DNA from: Lactifluus volemus
Taxonomy: Eukaryota > Basidiomycota > Agaricomycetes > Russulales > Russulaceae
Reading direction: 5' to 3'
Assembly: GCA_022376515.1 (NCBI GenBank)
Contig: WTXI01000377.1
Coordinates: forward strand, 1-32,670
DNA: 32,670 nt
Of this stretch, positions 10,159-20,735 are shown one piece after another. Within the stretch, counting starts at the first letter, position 1. Each line of letters begins with the position of its first letter. The translations under genes and the position numbers were made by a program. The notes below the pieces were generated by a model that did not search any database, was not told the origin of the DNA, and saw only the letters and a list, made by a program, of their open reading frames with translations.

Positions 10159-10709
10159 CAGCGTTGTGGTCTGACGAGGTCAGACCCTGACCCACCGTCG
10201 AGTGGCGTGACTTTGATTGACGCGGGTCATAGGGTCAAGGGTCAGTGGGAAAATTCTATATTGGGGATCACGCAGCGTCGAATATTGTCCAATATCCCGC
10301 GAAGAGTCGTGGGCTGCAGCAGGAGACACAAAGTGATAGGTAATATGATTAATACAAAACTTTTAGTCAACGTCAACCTGCATAGCTAGAATCTCGATGT
10401 TACTCCCCTCGACATTCTCCTCGCTTGAGTCAGAACACAAAATGTCATATGCTTCCATCTTGGTTTCTAGGTTTTGAATACCCAGGTTTTCTTTACTTGA
10501 GTAGGTGTTAATGTTGTCGAATTTAAAGGAGGATAGTACTTCAGTACACGACGTTTCGACGGTTTGTGCACGACGATCGATTGTGATTCAGTGATCTAAT
10601 CGCATCGCGATCACATCCTAAATAGGTATGACCCTCATTTGACCCTTGACTTAGTCAACCGACGCGACGTGACCTCTCTGACCTCTCGTCAGCCTGACCT
10701 GTACAACAC
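10159..10709. mobile_element. 551-bp TIR DNA element, Mutator-like by target duplication
   Basis: The insertion is absent from the homologous site in unit B, and perfect 10-bp duplications flank it. The ends are imperfect inverted repeats: the left end contains GTTGT then CTGACGAGGTCAGA; the reversed right end contains GTTGT then CTGACGAGAGGTCAGA. Clusters of GGTCA/TGACC motifs in opposite orientation lie inside both ends (10182-10245 and 10628-10700). A 10-bp duplication falls in the 8-11 bp range of Mutator-like elements and does not fit the 8 bp of hAT or TA of mariner. It is too short to encode a full transposase, so it is non-autonomous or internally deleted. Confidence 0.8.
10363..10587 (-). 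other. Acidic open frame inside the 551-bp element (possible transposase remnant)
   Basis: A 74-codon minus-strand frame with no early ATG, between TGA at 10588-10590 and TAA at 10363-10365. It reads VETSCTEVLSSFKFDNI, then ENLGIQNLETKMEAYDILC, then an acidic SSEENVEGSNIEI, ending AMQVDVD. The acidic, normal-looking composition and length within a transposon suggest the C-terminus of a deleted element-encoded protein. This is inference; no catalytic motif is present. Confidence 0.3.
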
Positions 10710-10719
10710 TGGCCACCGT
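10710..10719. repeat. Right 10-bp target-site duplication
   Basis: TGGCCACCGT, identical to 10149-10158. Confidence 0.85.
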
Positions 10720-11118
10720 TCTTCTCTCCGTGGCGGCCCACGAACTGGTCATGGCCGTAACCTCCCTGTTTGTTATTTGTGAAAACATTGATTTGTTCGG
10801 ATGTGGAAAGGCAACTCATCCAGATTCCCATGATCGCTGTCGCACGGCCGCTAGCGATCAAGCGTAAAAGGTTCTTGGGCAACGCGGGTCCCCGTTACTG
10901 TGCATAGAATACGTCGTTTACTCATACTTTGTCTCATGTCGGGCTTGGGATCGTAAAGTACAGTATCCTGCAGTGTCGCTTATCACCTAGGTAATAACGT
11001 TTTGAGAAAGGCACCCTGTCTTTATTCAAGCGTGAAGTGGTCAGACTCGGAATCTCGAGTTGCCGAAAGTGAACCAGGAAGATATATGATTATCGATCAT
11101 CACAAACGTGCCCGTTGA
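10720..11118. other. Upstream spacer before the NLR1 gene
   Basis: No gene is assigned. A plus-strand frame near 10768-10866 reads CENIDLFGCGKATHP and further before a stop. The equivalent frame is open in unit B near 27270-27371 (ending DHDRC-type Cys/His pairs). A minus frame is also open here. Neither is recognised. Confidence 0.35.
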
Positions 11119-11184
11119 GCGTGAGATGGCGCAGACAAGGTGCCCTTAGAAGCGTGAGATGGTGCAGATAAGGTGCCCTTAGAA
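11119..11184. repeat. Two tandem 33-bp units upstream of NLR1
   Basis: Units start GCGTGAGATGG at 11119 and 11152 and end AGGTGCCCTTAGAA; they differ at two bases. Unit B has the same pair at 27621-27702 with extra sequence inside the first unit. Lying about 110-175 bp before the first NLR1 ATG, they could be regulatory. Confidence 0.85.
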
Positions 11185-11224
11185 GGCATAATGCAGGCAC
11201 GGGCAAGGGCTCGTGGTTACCTTT

Positions 11225-11288
11225 AAGGCTCAACAACCCTCAACCTCTCCCGCTTGTCTTTCTCTTTCTTACTCTCTTCAAAAGCTAC
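11225..11288 (+). promoter_or_regulatory. Pyrimidine-rich core-promoter-like tract before NLR1
   Basis: A C/T-rich run containing CTCTCCCGCTTGTCTTTCTC lies just before ATG 11293. Such tracts commonly mark transcription starts in filamentous fungi. Unit B carries it intact (about 27742-27800). No clear TATA box is visible. Confidence 0.35.
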
Positions 11289-11292
11289 CCAG

Positions 11293-14200
11293 ATGGCCCC
11301 GAATCCGTATGCGAAAGTCTCCTATCCCGATGTCTCCCGCTGTTAACCATTACTACAGTTCAGGTTCTCAAATCTCCGACATGAGGCACACTGGCAGTGG
11401 CAGCAGCCGCGCTCAGGTCACCTCAACGCAACCAGGCTCGCATTCGCTCAGGGTCACTGGTACGTACTCCCTTTGTGGTCATGCTCTGAGAGGTACTAAA
11501 TCTCTTTCCCCTGCCAGTCCTCAGAGCGCGCAACCTCCCGCGTTTCAAGAACCTCCTCTGGAGAAAAGGAATTTTTTATGTCACTGTGACTTGCGGGGCA
11601 ACGACGAGACAGACTCGATCCGTGCAGAGAAGGGAGAATATCGTAGAATGGAACGACACTTTGTGAGAAATTCCCATGTTTTATATCTATTTGCGGCTGA
11701 GTCCCCAGCAGCATTGTACAATGCCAATCTCATATCACAGCACATCTTTATATGGAAAGGCCCAAATCGAAAGACATTCTTATCGGAAAACAGAGGATAG
11801 CCTGTGAACCACCTTGCGGTTCGTCTCATGATTTTTTGGAATTTTTACTCATGTTTCTGGCTGAGCATCCTACATATAGAACTCGACATTATTTTCGGCA
11901 ATGCAGATGGACATTCGAAACAGACAAAGAAGCCGGCCACAGTCTTAATGATCACAGTGTCTTCAAACGCAAGTTCCTCTCGGACAGCGACAGTCAACAC
12001 CCCGAATCTCATACCGGGCAACCCTGTCACTGAAGGAGGCACTCCAGGTCACGTTGTCCAATCTGACGCTGAAACCGCGCAACCCTCGACAGTTGCTGCT
12101 CCTCGATCTGAGATGGGTGACCTTTTCGTTGGCAGCGGCAGCGGCACTCGTGTGGGAACAGTGCCGGACAGCCAGCCGGGGATGTCACGTCATCCCGATC
12201 GCGCTGAGGAAGCTATGGATGCGGTCACAATATGGAAAAGTGCCGTTGATGTTATGAAGCAGATGGTGGACACCGTCAGTCCAATCGTCAAAGATGTATG
12301 TCCCATACCTTTCTTCTCTACTATTCACCGAGCTAACTACTGCCCCTCAGCGTGCCAGATCGACATCGGCTCAGCTCTCCAACATTCCCGAGGTGCGCTC
12401 CCTTGCCTTGTTGGATGAAATAGAACGCTCACCCTTTTTTTGGCTTGTTGACAGGACTTGGTACACAAGTTACAGCATGACGGCAACTTCCGATCACTAC
12501 CTAAGGCGATACTACATGCATTTCAATTTACAAACGAGGACGGTTTGAGGAACATCCAACCAAAATCAACGCAAGCAAGAATTCTCATTGAAATGCTGAA
12601 GTGCGTCTCCGAATGTGCCGATGCTATTAAATCGTACGCGTTTGCCGCCGGATCGAATGCCAAGACGGATGCACAAGTCGGTACGTTATCCTGACCTGAC
12701 CTCTCTCATCGCCTCTTATCAAAATGTGATTTTCAGCAAACCTGGCTTCGAACAATGTCGAACGCCTCCGCAAGGCCGTCGTCCAACTACGAGATCTACG
12801 AGGACAATTCCCCACACATGTTGCTGTCCCCGCTGTCGCTCCTGCCCCTGAAATACGAAACGATGTGAGAACACAGGAAACGGATATGTCGAATCAAGCA
12901 TCGGATACTGGTACGTCATTATGACAGTCACAAAGCCGTAGATCATTGGTTTGACCAGAGTAAAATAGAATTGAATGCAATAATCGGGGAAAGCCCTCTT
13001 TTGGGAGGATGGCGATTCACAGATAGGCAGGGCTGTTATCGAGACACACGCAAACACTTCTTGGACCACATCGTCGAGTGGGTCAAGAATCCCGAATCCG
13101 ACCGTGGCCTCCTTCTCCTTGGCCAGGCAGGCACGGGAAAGTCCTCAATTGCGCATGAGATCGCACTTCAATTCGACGAGACGTCACGGTATCTCGGTTC
13201 TTATGTCGCTTTTGTGCGAAAGGAGAAAGCCAAGGAGTCCAACGACGAAGCTTATCATTTCTTTACGACGCTTGCTCGCGGCCTCTCCGATCGCTATCCT
13301 CAGTTCAAGCTCGCCCTCAAGAGGGCCATTGCAAGTGATCCGTCTTTTGGCACTACCCGAGATCCCCGTAGACTTTTTACACGGCTCCTCTTTAATCCAC
13401 TCAAGAGCGTACCACTTGATGATCCAATTCTCATCATCATCGATGGTTTGGATGAGAGTGGTATCACAATTGGTGGAAATCCACTGCATACGTTTCTTGC
13501 CCAACGCCTCATCGACCTCCCGTCGAACGTTCGCATCCTCATCACGTCGAGGTCGGAAGATGACATCGAACGGGCATTCGCCAAGGCGGAGTCCATCCAT
13601 ACACTGTACATGGATGACGACGACCTGGCTGCCAATACGAAACAAGATATTAGCTTGTATATTCAGAGCAAGCTCCGCGAGGACGTGTTCAAAGACTATG
13701 GTAGCAAGCTACTGCAGGCGTCACAGGGCTTGTTTCAATGGGCGGCCGTTGCATGTGGTTTCATAAACAGCCATGCCAGTCTTGGCCTTAGCTACAACGA
13801 ATGTGTACAGCGCCTGTTGGCACCCTCTCGAGGTCGCAGTGGTGAAGGTCCGCTGGACAACCTGTATGAAGAAGTGCTCCAAGGGTACTTTAATTCTGAT
13901 GAAGCCCAAGTTCTGTTTCGGTGCATCATGGGACAACTTTTTGCCGCTATCGAACCCCTCTCCATCAATTCTTTGATCACTCTGCGACAGCATGCACCCG
14001 TTGTCCACCCCGAAGATTCCAACCAGGTCCTCAGAATTCTCCGCTGCCTCGGCTCGCTGCTGAGTAGCGTCACTTCCCTTGATCAAACGCGCCCCATCCT
14101 TCCCCTCCATACATCATTCCGTGACTTTCTGACTAGCAAGACGAGCAATGTGTTTTATGTCGATCTTACGGATGCCCACCATGATTTGTCACATTCCTGC

Positions 14201-16868
14201 CTTGGTTTAATGCTCAATGGCCTCAAATTCAATATGTGCAGACTCGAGTCGTCATATCTCGCCAACAGCGACGTCCCAGACATAGAATCCCGAATCGCCG
14301 AATATATTCCGTCTGCTCTACAATATGGTTGCATTTACTGGAGCGATCATTTGTGTCGTCGTCTTGCCTTCGATCACGAGGTCCTCAAAAAGGTTCGATC
14401 GCTCTTCGAAACAAAGTTTCTGTTTTGGCTGGAAGTGCTTAGTGTCAAGAAGAGTGTCGGCGCTGGTTCACGAGCATTGTCATCCCTGTCGGTATGGTTG
14501 CTGCGAGAGGTATGTACACCACACATTTGAATATGACATGTAGTGACTTGAGCGTGAACCGCAATAGCGTTCACAAATGGAAGTGAAGAACTTGTTGGGA
14601 TTGGCGAAGGACGCATCTTCATTCGTGCGGTATTTCGGAAAGGCGGTGGCTCGAAGTGCACCACATATCTATGTCTCTGCCCTGCCTTTTGCGCCAGCCT
14701 CTTCCCAGATCCTTCGTCAATACCTTCCCGAATTTCCTCGGACATTGAGGTTGGAACGCGGGCAGTTGTCGCATTGGCCTGAATTGGAAATGACGATTTT
14801 CGAGTCACATGACGACTTTGTCAATTGTGTTGCATTCTCGCCGGACGGGGAGCGTATCGCATCGGGCTCAACTGATCACACGATTCGGGTGTGGGATGCC
14901 ACAACAGGACAGATTGTCGCCGGCCCGTTTACTGGACACACCGATCATGTCACATCTGTTGCATTCTCACCGGATGGGGAGCGGATCACATCGGGCTCGG
15001 ATGATCACACGATTCGGGTGTGGGATGCCACAACAGGACAGATTTTAGCCAGCCCGTTGACTGGACACACCCGTTATGTCAGATCTGTTGCATTCTCACC
15101 GGACGGGCAGCGGATCGTATCGGGCTCGTATGATCACACGATTCGGGTGTGGGATGCCACAACAGGACAGATCATAGCGGGCCCATTTACTGGACACACC
15201 GATTATGTCACATCTGTTGCATTCTCACCAGACGGGGAGCGGATCGTATCGGGCTCGGATGATCACACGATTCGGGTGTGGAATGCCACAACAGGACAGA
15301 TTATAGCCGGCCCATTTACTGGACACACCGATTGGGTCACATCGGTTGCATTCTCACCGGACGGGGAGCGGATCGTATCGGGCTCAGAAGATCTCACGAT
15401 CCGGGTGTGGGATGCCACAACAGGACAGATTATAGCGGGCCCGTTTACTGGACACACCTTTTATGTCAGATCTGTTGCATTCTCACCGGACGGGGAGCGG
15501 ATCGTATCGGGCTCTTCTGATGACACGATTCGGGTGTGGGATGCCACAACAGGACAGATTGTAGCCGGCCCATTTACTGGACACACCGATTATGTCACAT
15601 CTGTTGCATTCTCACCGGACGGGGAGCGGATCGTATCGGGCTCTTCTGATCACACGATTCGGGTGTGGGATGCCACAACAGGACAGATTGTAGTGGGCCC
15701 GTTTACTGGACACACCCATTATGTCACATCTGTTGCATTCTCACCAGACGGGGAGCGGATCACATCGGGCTCTTCTGATCACACAATTCGGGTGTGGGAT
15801 GCCACAACAGGACAGATTGTAGCCGGCCCATTTACTGGACACACCGATTATGTCACATCTGTTGCATTCTCACCAGACGGGGAGCGGATCACATCGGGCT
15901 CTTCTGATCACACGATTCGGGTGTGGGATGCCACAACAGGACAGATCATAGCCAGCTCATTTACTGGAGACACCGATTATGTCACATCTGTTGCATTCTC
16001 ACCGGACGGGGAGCGGATCGTATCGGGCTCGTATGATCACACGATTCGGGTGTGGAATGCCACAACAGGACAGATCATAGCCGGCCCATTTACTGGACAC
16101 ACCGATTGTGTCACATCTGTTGCATTCTCACCGGACGGGGAGCGGATTGTATCGGGCTCTTCTGATCACACAATTCGAGTGTGGGACGCCACAACAGAAC
16201 AGATTGTAGTTGGGCCGTTTACTGGACACACCAGTTGTGTCACATCTGTTGCATTCTCACCAGACGGGGAGCGGATCGTATCGGGCTCGGAAGATCACAC
16301 GATTCGGGTGTGGGATGCCACAACAGGACAGGTTGTAGCGGGCCCGTTTACTGGACACACCCGTTGTGTCACATCTGTTGCATTCTCACCAGACGGGGAG
16401 CGGATCGTATCGGGCTCGGAAGATCACACGATTCGGGTGTGGGATGCCACAACAGGACAGATTGTAGCGGGCCCGTTTACTGGACACACCGGTTATGTCA
16501 CATCTGTTGCATTCTCACCGGACGGGGAGCGGATCGTATCGGGCTCGGATGATTGCACGATTCGGGTGTGGGATGCCACAACAGGACATATTGCCTTAGC
16601 TTCAGACAACGGCACAATTCGTGCGAAGACCGCAACCATGGCCGAAAATATTAAGAATCAATTTACGGACCAATCCTTGATCGACAGTGACGGTTGGTTA
16701 CACGGAGAAGAGGACGAACTTGTGCTTTGGATTCCCGGGCTACATAGGCCATGCCTTCATAGACCCAGCACTATCTGGATTGCAGGCAAATATGAGACAC
16801 GGCTTGATCTCTCAGATTTTGCTTATGGATCAAATTGGGCTACTAGTACATTACCACAACTTATCTAA
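11293..16868 (+). CDS. NLR1: intact C2-NACHT-WD40 protein (fungal NLR-like), ten exons
   Basis: Exons: 11293-11306, 11359-11459, 11518-11662, 11709-11818, 11880-12295, 12351-12392, 12455-12680, 12737-12910, 12969-14509, 14568-16868. All nine introns are GT-AG, and the sum is 5,070 nt, about 1,689 residues. C2 domain near residues 33-152 (LRVTVLRARNLPRF; FYVTVTCGATTRQTRS; KDILIGKQRIACE; ELDIIFGNADGHSKQTKKPA), probably membrane-binding. A Ser/Thr/Pro linker and helical region follow. NACHT near 445-620: Walker A GQAGTGKSS near 13125, Walker B LIIIDGLDE near 13435, sensor-like RILITSRSED. Fourteen 43-residue WD40 repeats near 1003-1600, then a tail with FTDQSLIDSDGW and LDLSDFAYGS. Family knowledge: signal-transducing ATPases of the HET-E/HNWD kind act in non-self recognition and cell death. 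The start is least certain; in-frame ATGs also occur at 11309 (if unspliced) and 11381. Confidence 0.9.
14806..16600 (+). repeat. Fourteen in-frame WD40-coding repeats of 129 bp in NLR1
   Basis: Every unit is 129 bp (43 codons) and nearly identical. Invariant parts include [11 protein letters not shown] and [12 protein letters not shown]. Variation is concentrated at the two residues after GHT (DH, RY, DY, DW, FY, HY, DC, SC, RC, GY), the residue after SGS (T, D, Y, E, S), the residue two further on (H, L, D, C), V/T before SGS, and I/V and A/V after GQI. Uniform length and near identity indicate ongoing unit shuffling or gene conversion. This array is what the broken flanking arrays can be compared with. 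Confidence 0.95.
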
Positions 16869-17385
16869 ATAGAGTTAATTGTATGCAAGATTCCTTGACT
16901 GTTGTCCTGCTTTGATCAGACCGAACCGTGACCATCCTTCCACTCACGAGAATCTTATCGTACTCAATGAAAGAGATGTCAAATGTCAAGCGTTTGATTC
17001 CCTTTCTTGGCTGTGATGTATCTTTGGTACTGTGTGGGCTTTCGTCGTCTAATTTTTACTCCTTCTGGACTGTAACATAGATAGTAATAGTAATCGGATT
17101 TCTGCTGAACTGCCAGAACACTAAAGGACGTGACGCGTGACTGTTACTACACGCGTCGAGCATGTGACCGACGCCCCTCCGACGCGTTCGGGACTGGCAA
17201 CAACGGCCAACGACCGCCAGTGAATTTGATCTCCAAGAGTAGCGTCAGGCTCTACAAGATTCAGGGAATTTTCTATTCAGCATGAACATGGCATATGGTC
17301 GATGCAACCAGGAGAGATGGACGCTTTGCTTCAACGTGTGTCGCAAACGCTTTCAATAACATCCTCTACTCATCGTTTATTACAG
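16869..17385. other. Spacer between NLR1 stop and condensin pseudogene copy 2
   Basis: Equivalent of 947-1436; probably contains the NLR1 3' UTR and possibly its polyadenylation signals. No coding region is recognised. It ends in TTTATTACAG, an intron acceptor. Confidence 0.6.
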
Positions 17386-20300
17386 AGGCTATCCGGGCCA
17401 TAGTAGAGTCCTTCGAAGCCGTCACATCTCCAGATACGTTTGACATCTTGTGCTCTTTTCTCAAATGCGTCGATGCCGTGCCCAGTATCTTGATGAACAA
17501 ATCTCTCGACGTTATCATGTCTGGGTTTGCCACGGAGGTGGATGCTGCCGCGCATGACATTGATCACGAAGACCAGCAGACGTGCGCGGCACATAAAATA
17601 CCGATGGAGATGTATGTCTTCTTGCTCAACTGGTCCGCCCGCTTGGTGGAGAAGGTCAACGTACCCGACGAGGATGTGTCCGCTGCTACGGTACCCGCAA
17701 AGTCTCGGAAGGGACGGGGCGGAAAGGCAACGCAATCGAGAGTTGCTTCCAAGAATAAGGCAGCCGAATGGTCATGGAAAGACCAGATCGTGCCTGTTCT
17801 CACTCTGGTCGCCAAGGCTTTGAAGTTGAAGACGTCCAAGATTTGGACTGTGAGTGGGGAGAGGGATACTTTTATCGGGTGCGTCATTTCCTCACAAGGT
17901 CGCCGTATCAGCTTCGCTTACTATAGGGCAAAACGTCCCTTGCTCGCTAGGTGTCTCTCTGCGCCTGCGTATCACGTCACGGAGAATGAGCAGTACATGA
18001 AGTCCCAGCCTATCAAGCTTCGAGTCTACAAAGTCATCTGTCTCGCGGTCAAACATCACGGGCATGGACCTGCCGCACAGCCCTCGATCATGCAATCCTT
18101 GCAGTACTACGAGCACCTTTCTGAACCCATGGCAGAGTGTCTTAACGTGCTGTTGAAGGAATTCGACCATGCACAACTCGGCGAGGAGATCCTCCGGGAG
18201 ATCGCTGCGAAGAACTTCAATGCGGAAGATACCAATGGCCCAAGGAACGTTTCTAGCTTCCTCACACAATTCGCAGAGTGGGGCTCCGCGACCAGTCCTG
18301 AAGCAGATTAGCTTGCTGCTTTCACCCTTGGACTCAGAGGTGCATTTTCCTACACTCTCACTCTCTTCAAGTGTCTACGGGGCCTTACGCTACATCCATA
18401 AACAGTCTTATCTCATCGGCTGTCTCATCCGCGAGCTCGCTTGCTCTGAAGATCTCACGAGTGACGCGCACCAGACGCTCAACGGTCTCTATGATCTGCT
18501 CCTCGAGCGCACTCTCGACCTTTCCTCCTATGTGCGCTCCAAAGTGCTCACCGGACTCACCGGACTCTGCGACCTACCCGTGGAATTTCCCAAACAGCGC
18601 CTCGCCATCACACGTGGGGCGGTGTCAGCACTCGAGGATAAGGTGGCAGGCGTGGGCAGGAACGCGATTTGGTTGATCATCAAGCTGATGGCAATGCCTC
18701 CGTACGGATTGATGCACGGCCGCTTGCTCGGGATGGAGGAGTGGGAAGATCGGTGGTGAAGGAGTTGCAGAAAACGGAAAAGGTGACACCCTATCTGGAA
18801 ATGCGGGAGAAGCGGACGGGGATGAGCCTGCCGAGTCTTTGCAGCTCGGCTCGTAAAGAAGCGACCACAGTAAATGCCGTCCCCTCGAACAACGAGTTTG
18901 TTGCTGATTTTTCGTTGAACAGGCGTCGAAACAAAGATACTGAAGACTCGACGGATGTTGATGAGGAAGATGGGGACAAAGGTGGTGATTCGGACGAGGT
19001 CGACAGTATCATGGACAAGGACGAACTAGAGTCCTTTAGATCCGTGGAAGGCTCCGAGTCCGCCTCGAGATGGACAGTCCCGTCTTCCGCAAACTTCAAG
19101 AAGCTATCGAGCACCTGTGTCGCTCACACGAGTGGTTTGCGCTCACCTAACAAGCCATCAACACCGTCTACCCGCTCGGAGACCAGCCGGACCGTCCGGA
19201 CGTGCTGAGCGATACGCTTATTAAAACCCTGTCGCGGCGTGTGTTCCGCCAGCGACAGAGACCGGTACCTTCCGCTGCCGAAGAACAGGTGTCCTCTGCG
19301 TTACCGGATGCGGATGCGATGGATGAGGATCTACCACTGAGCGCACAGGCGTTGATCTCAACCGTGCCTGGATCGATGCAGGGAGCTCTAACGGGTATCG
19401 CCGCAAAGAATAGCGATGAAATTGGGGACGCATTCGAGCTGAGCCAACTACTCTTTGTAGTGGGTCACGTCGCGGTCAAGTACATTGTCTACTTGGAACT
19501 CGTCGAACGCGAGTGGAAGCGCCAAAAACAGGAAATATGTGTCTTCTGACGTGCATTCACGACTGCCTCTTTTTTTCTTCTTCTCACGTTCTTGTAGCTG
19601 AGAAGATCGCAAGGGATACCGGAAACGATGCTGCGAGTAAGGATGGGGAGGAGCTTGACCAGGTTGCTGGAAATGCGGAGGATGAGATCGGCGACCGCAT
19701 AGCTGCCGTGCGCGAGACGGAGCTCGTGTACGGTCCCGATTCGCGCCTCGCACTAAATGGGCCTCTATTGGTCCGTATATGCGGTCGGCCCGACTAATTC
19801 AAGGTTAGTGAATCTCTAACATTTCCCCGCTCAGCACCAACCAAAATATTTTGGACAGAACACGACGCTGCGGGCGGTGGCGACGCGAGCCATCATTTGC
19901 TCTTCCGCATCCTGGAGACGTCGAGGGATTCGAACATCGGAATAGCATCGCGATCACGCTCGGTGACGTCGCAGTCACTTTCAGCACAATCGTCGATGAG
20001 AACAGCGATGAGTTGTACCCGGGTTTGTCCGAGGACACGTTGACGGTGCCCACGCATCTCATCGTCAACGGAATGATCAGGGTCAAAGGCCAACTGGGCG
20101 ATGTCTCGAACGCATATTGCGGAACGCGTACACTTTCTCTTGGATTTTCGCGAGTTTTTTTAAAACAATGATTTTGGGTTCCGCTGCCAGTGATCAGCCA
20201 CCTCTCGGTTGGCGAATACGCGATGGGCAAAGAAGAGTTCCAGCGTACGATGCGTTGCATGTTCACCTTTATTGGGAGGGAAAAACGAGCAGAGAACATC

Positions 20301-20735
20301 GTCGAAAAGCTCTGTCAGCGGTTCCGGCTCACTGATGATACCCGCCAGTGGCGCGACATTGCATTTTGTCTGTCGCTGCTGCCGTTCAGATATGAACGCT
20401 CAGTGAAAAAACTTATCGAAGGCCTGCCCATTTACCGCGACACCTTACACGAAGAGGTTTTTTTTTTTCAATAAGGCTCGATCTAATAAAGCTGCGAACG
20501 AGCCGGATTCTGAGCTGAACGAGTTTGAATCCGTGCGTTTCCCATAATTGTGGTGTTTCGTTTCATATACGCGACACTGATTTTAAATATGTAGGCTTTG
20601 GGAGAGCGCCTGAGGCAATGCGCGGAAGACCAAGCGTTTGAGAAGCGCGTGGAAGGCAAGAAAGCCGCAGCCAAGAAACGGACGACACGGAGGAGTGCGT
20701 ATTCGTCCGTCATGATTTTCGCTTACCGTAGCTGA
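17386..20735 (+). pseudogene. CND1: Condensin complex subunit 1, decayed copy 2
   Basis: The first part is better preserved than copy 1: one frame (to a stop at 18309-18311) runs from EAIRAIVESFEAV through MYVFLLNWSARLVEKV, IVPVLTLVAKALKL and ENEQYMKSQPIKL to FLTQFAEW. It then shows the same frame change at TGGGGCT (near 18280) as copy 1; one G fewer would restore the family pattern APR.VLKQ. The next frame gives LYDLLLERTLDLSSYVRSK and PYGLMHG. Shared with copy 1: the large loss after DELESF and the loss before HHLLF. Private lesions: TAA at 19148-19150 where copy 1 has GAA, and loss of the KDLVVK codons near 20035. The last exons (KARSNKAANEPDSELNEFES, intron with TATGTAG acceptor, ALGERLRQCAEDQAFEKRVE) are clean to TGA 20733-20735. 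Shared lesions mean it was broken before duplication. Confidence 0.9.

Larger units (their letters stand above)
947..16868. repeat. Tandem segmental duplication, unit A (about 15.9 kb)
   Basis: The whole block recurs in the same order and orientation from 16869. Matching landmarks: condensin exon acceptor 1436/17385, condensin stop 4793/20733, Vps5 fragment start 6232/22167, NLR first ATG 11293/27808. The offset is near 15.92 kb through the condensin and Vps5 parts and rises to about 16.5 kb after the two different transposon insertions. Exact junctions cannot be fixed because the array also continues to the left. Confidence 0.95.

Noticed and set aside
12393..12454. Segment read as coding in NLR2 (LALLDEIERSP)
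   Set aside because: In NLR1 the same stretch is out of frame and has a GTGCGC donor, branch-like CTCAC and CAG acceptor. Removing it keeps the frame, so it is best taken as an intron that happens to be open in NLR2.
14806..16600. Regular array of near-identical repeats resembling a CRISPR or satellite
   Set aside because: The 129-bp units translate in frame as WD40 repeats with [11 protein letters not shown] and [12 protein letters not shown] motifs inside a longer intron-containing gene.
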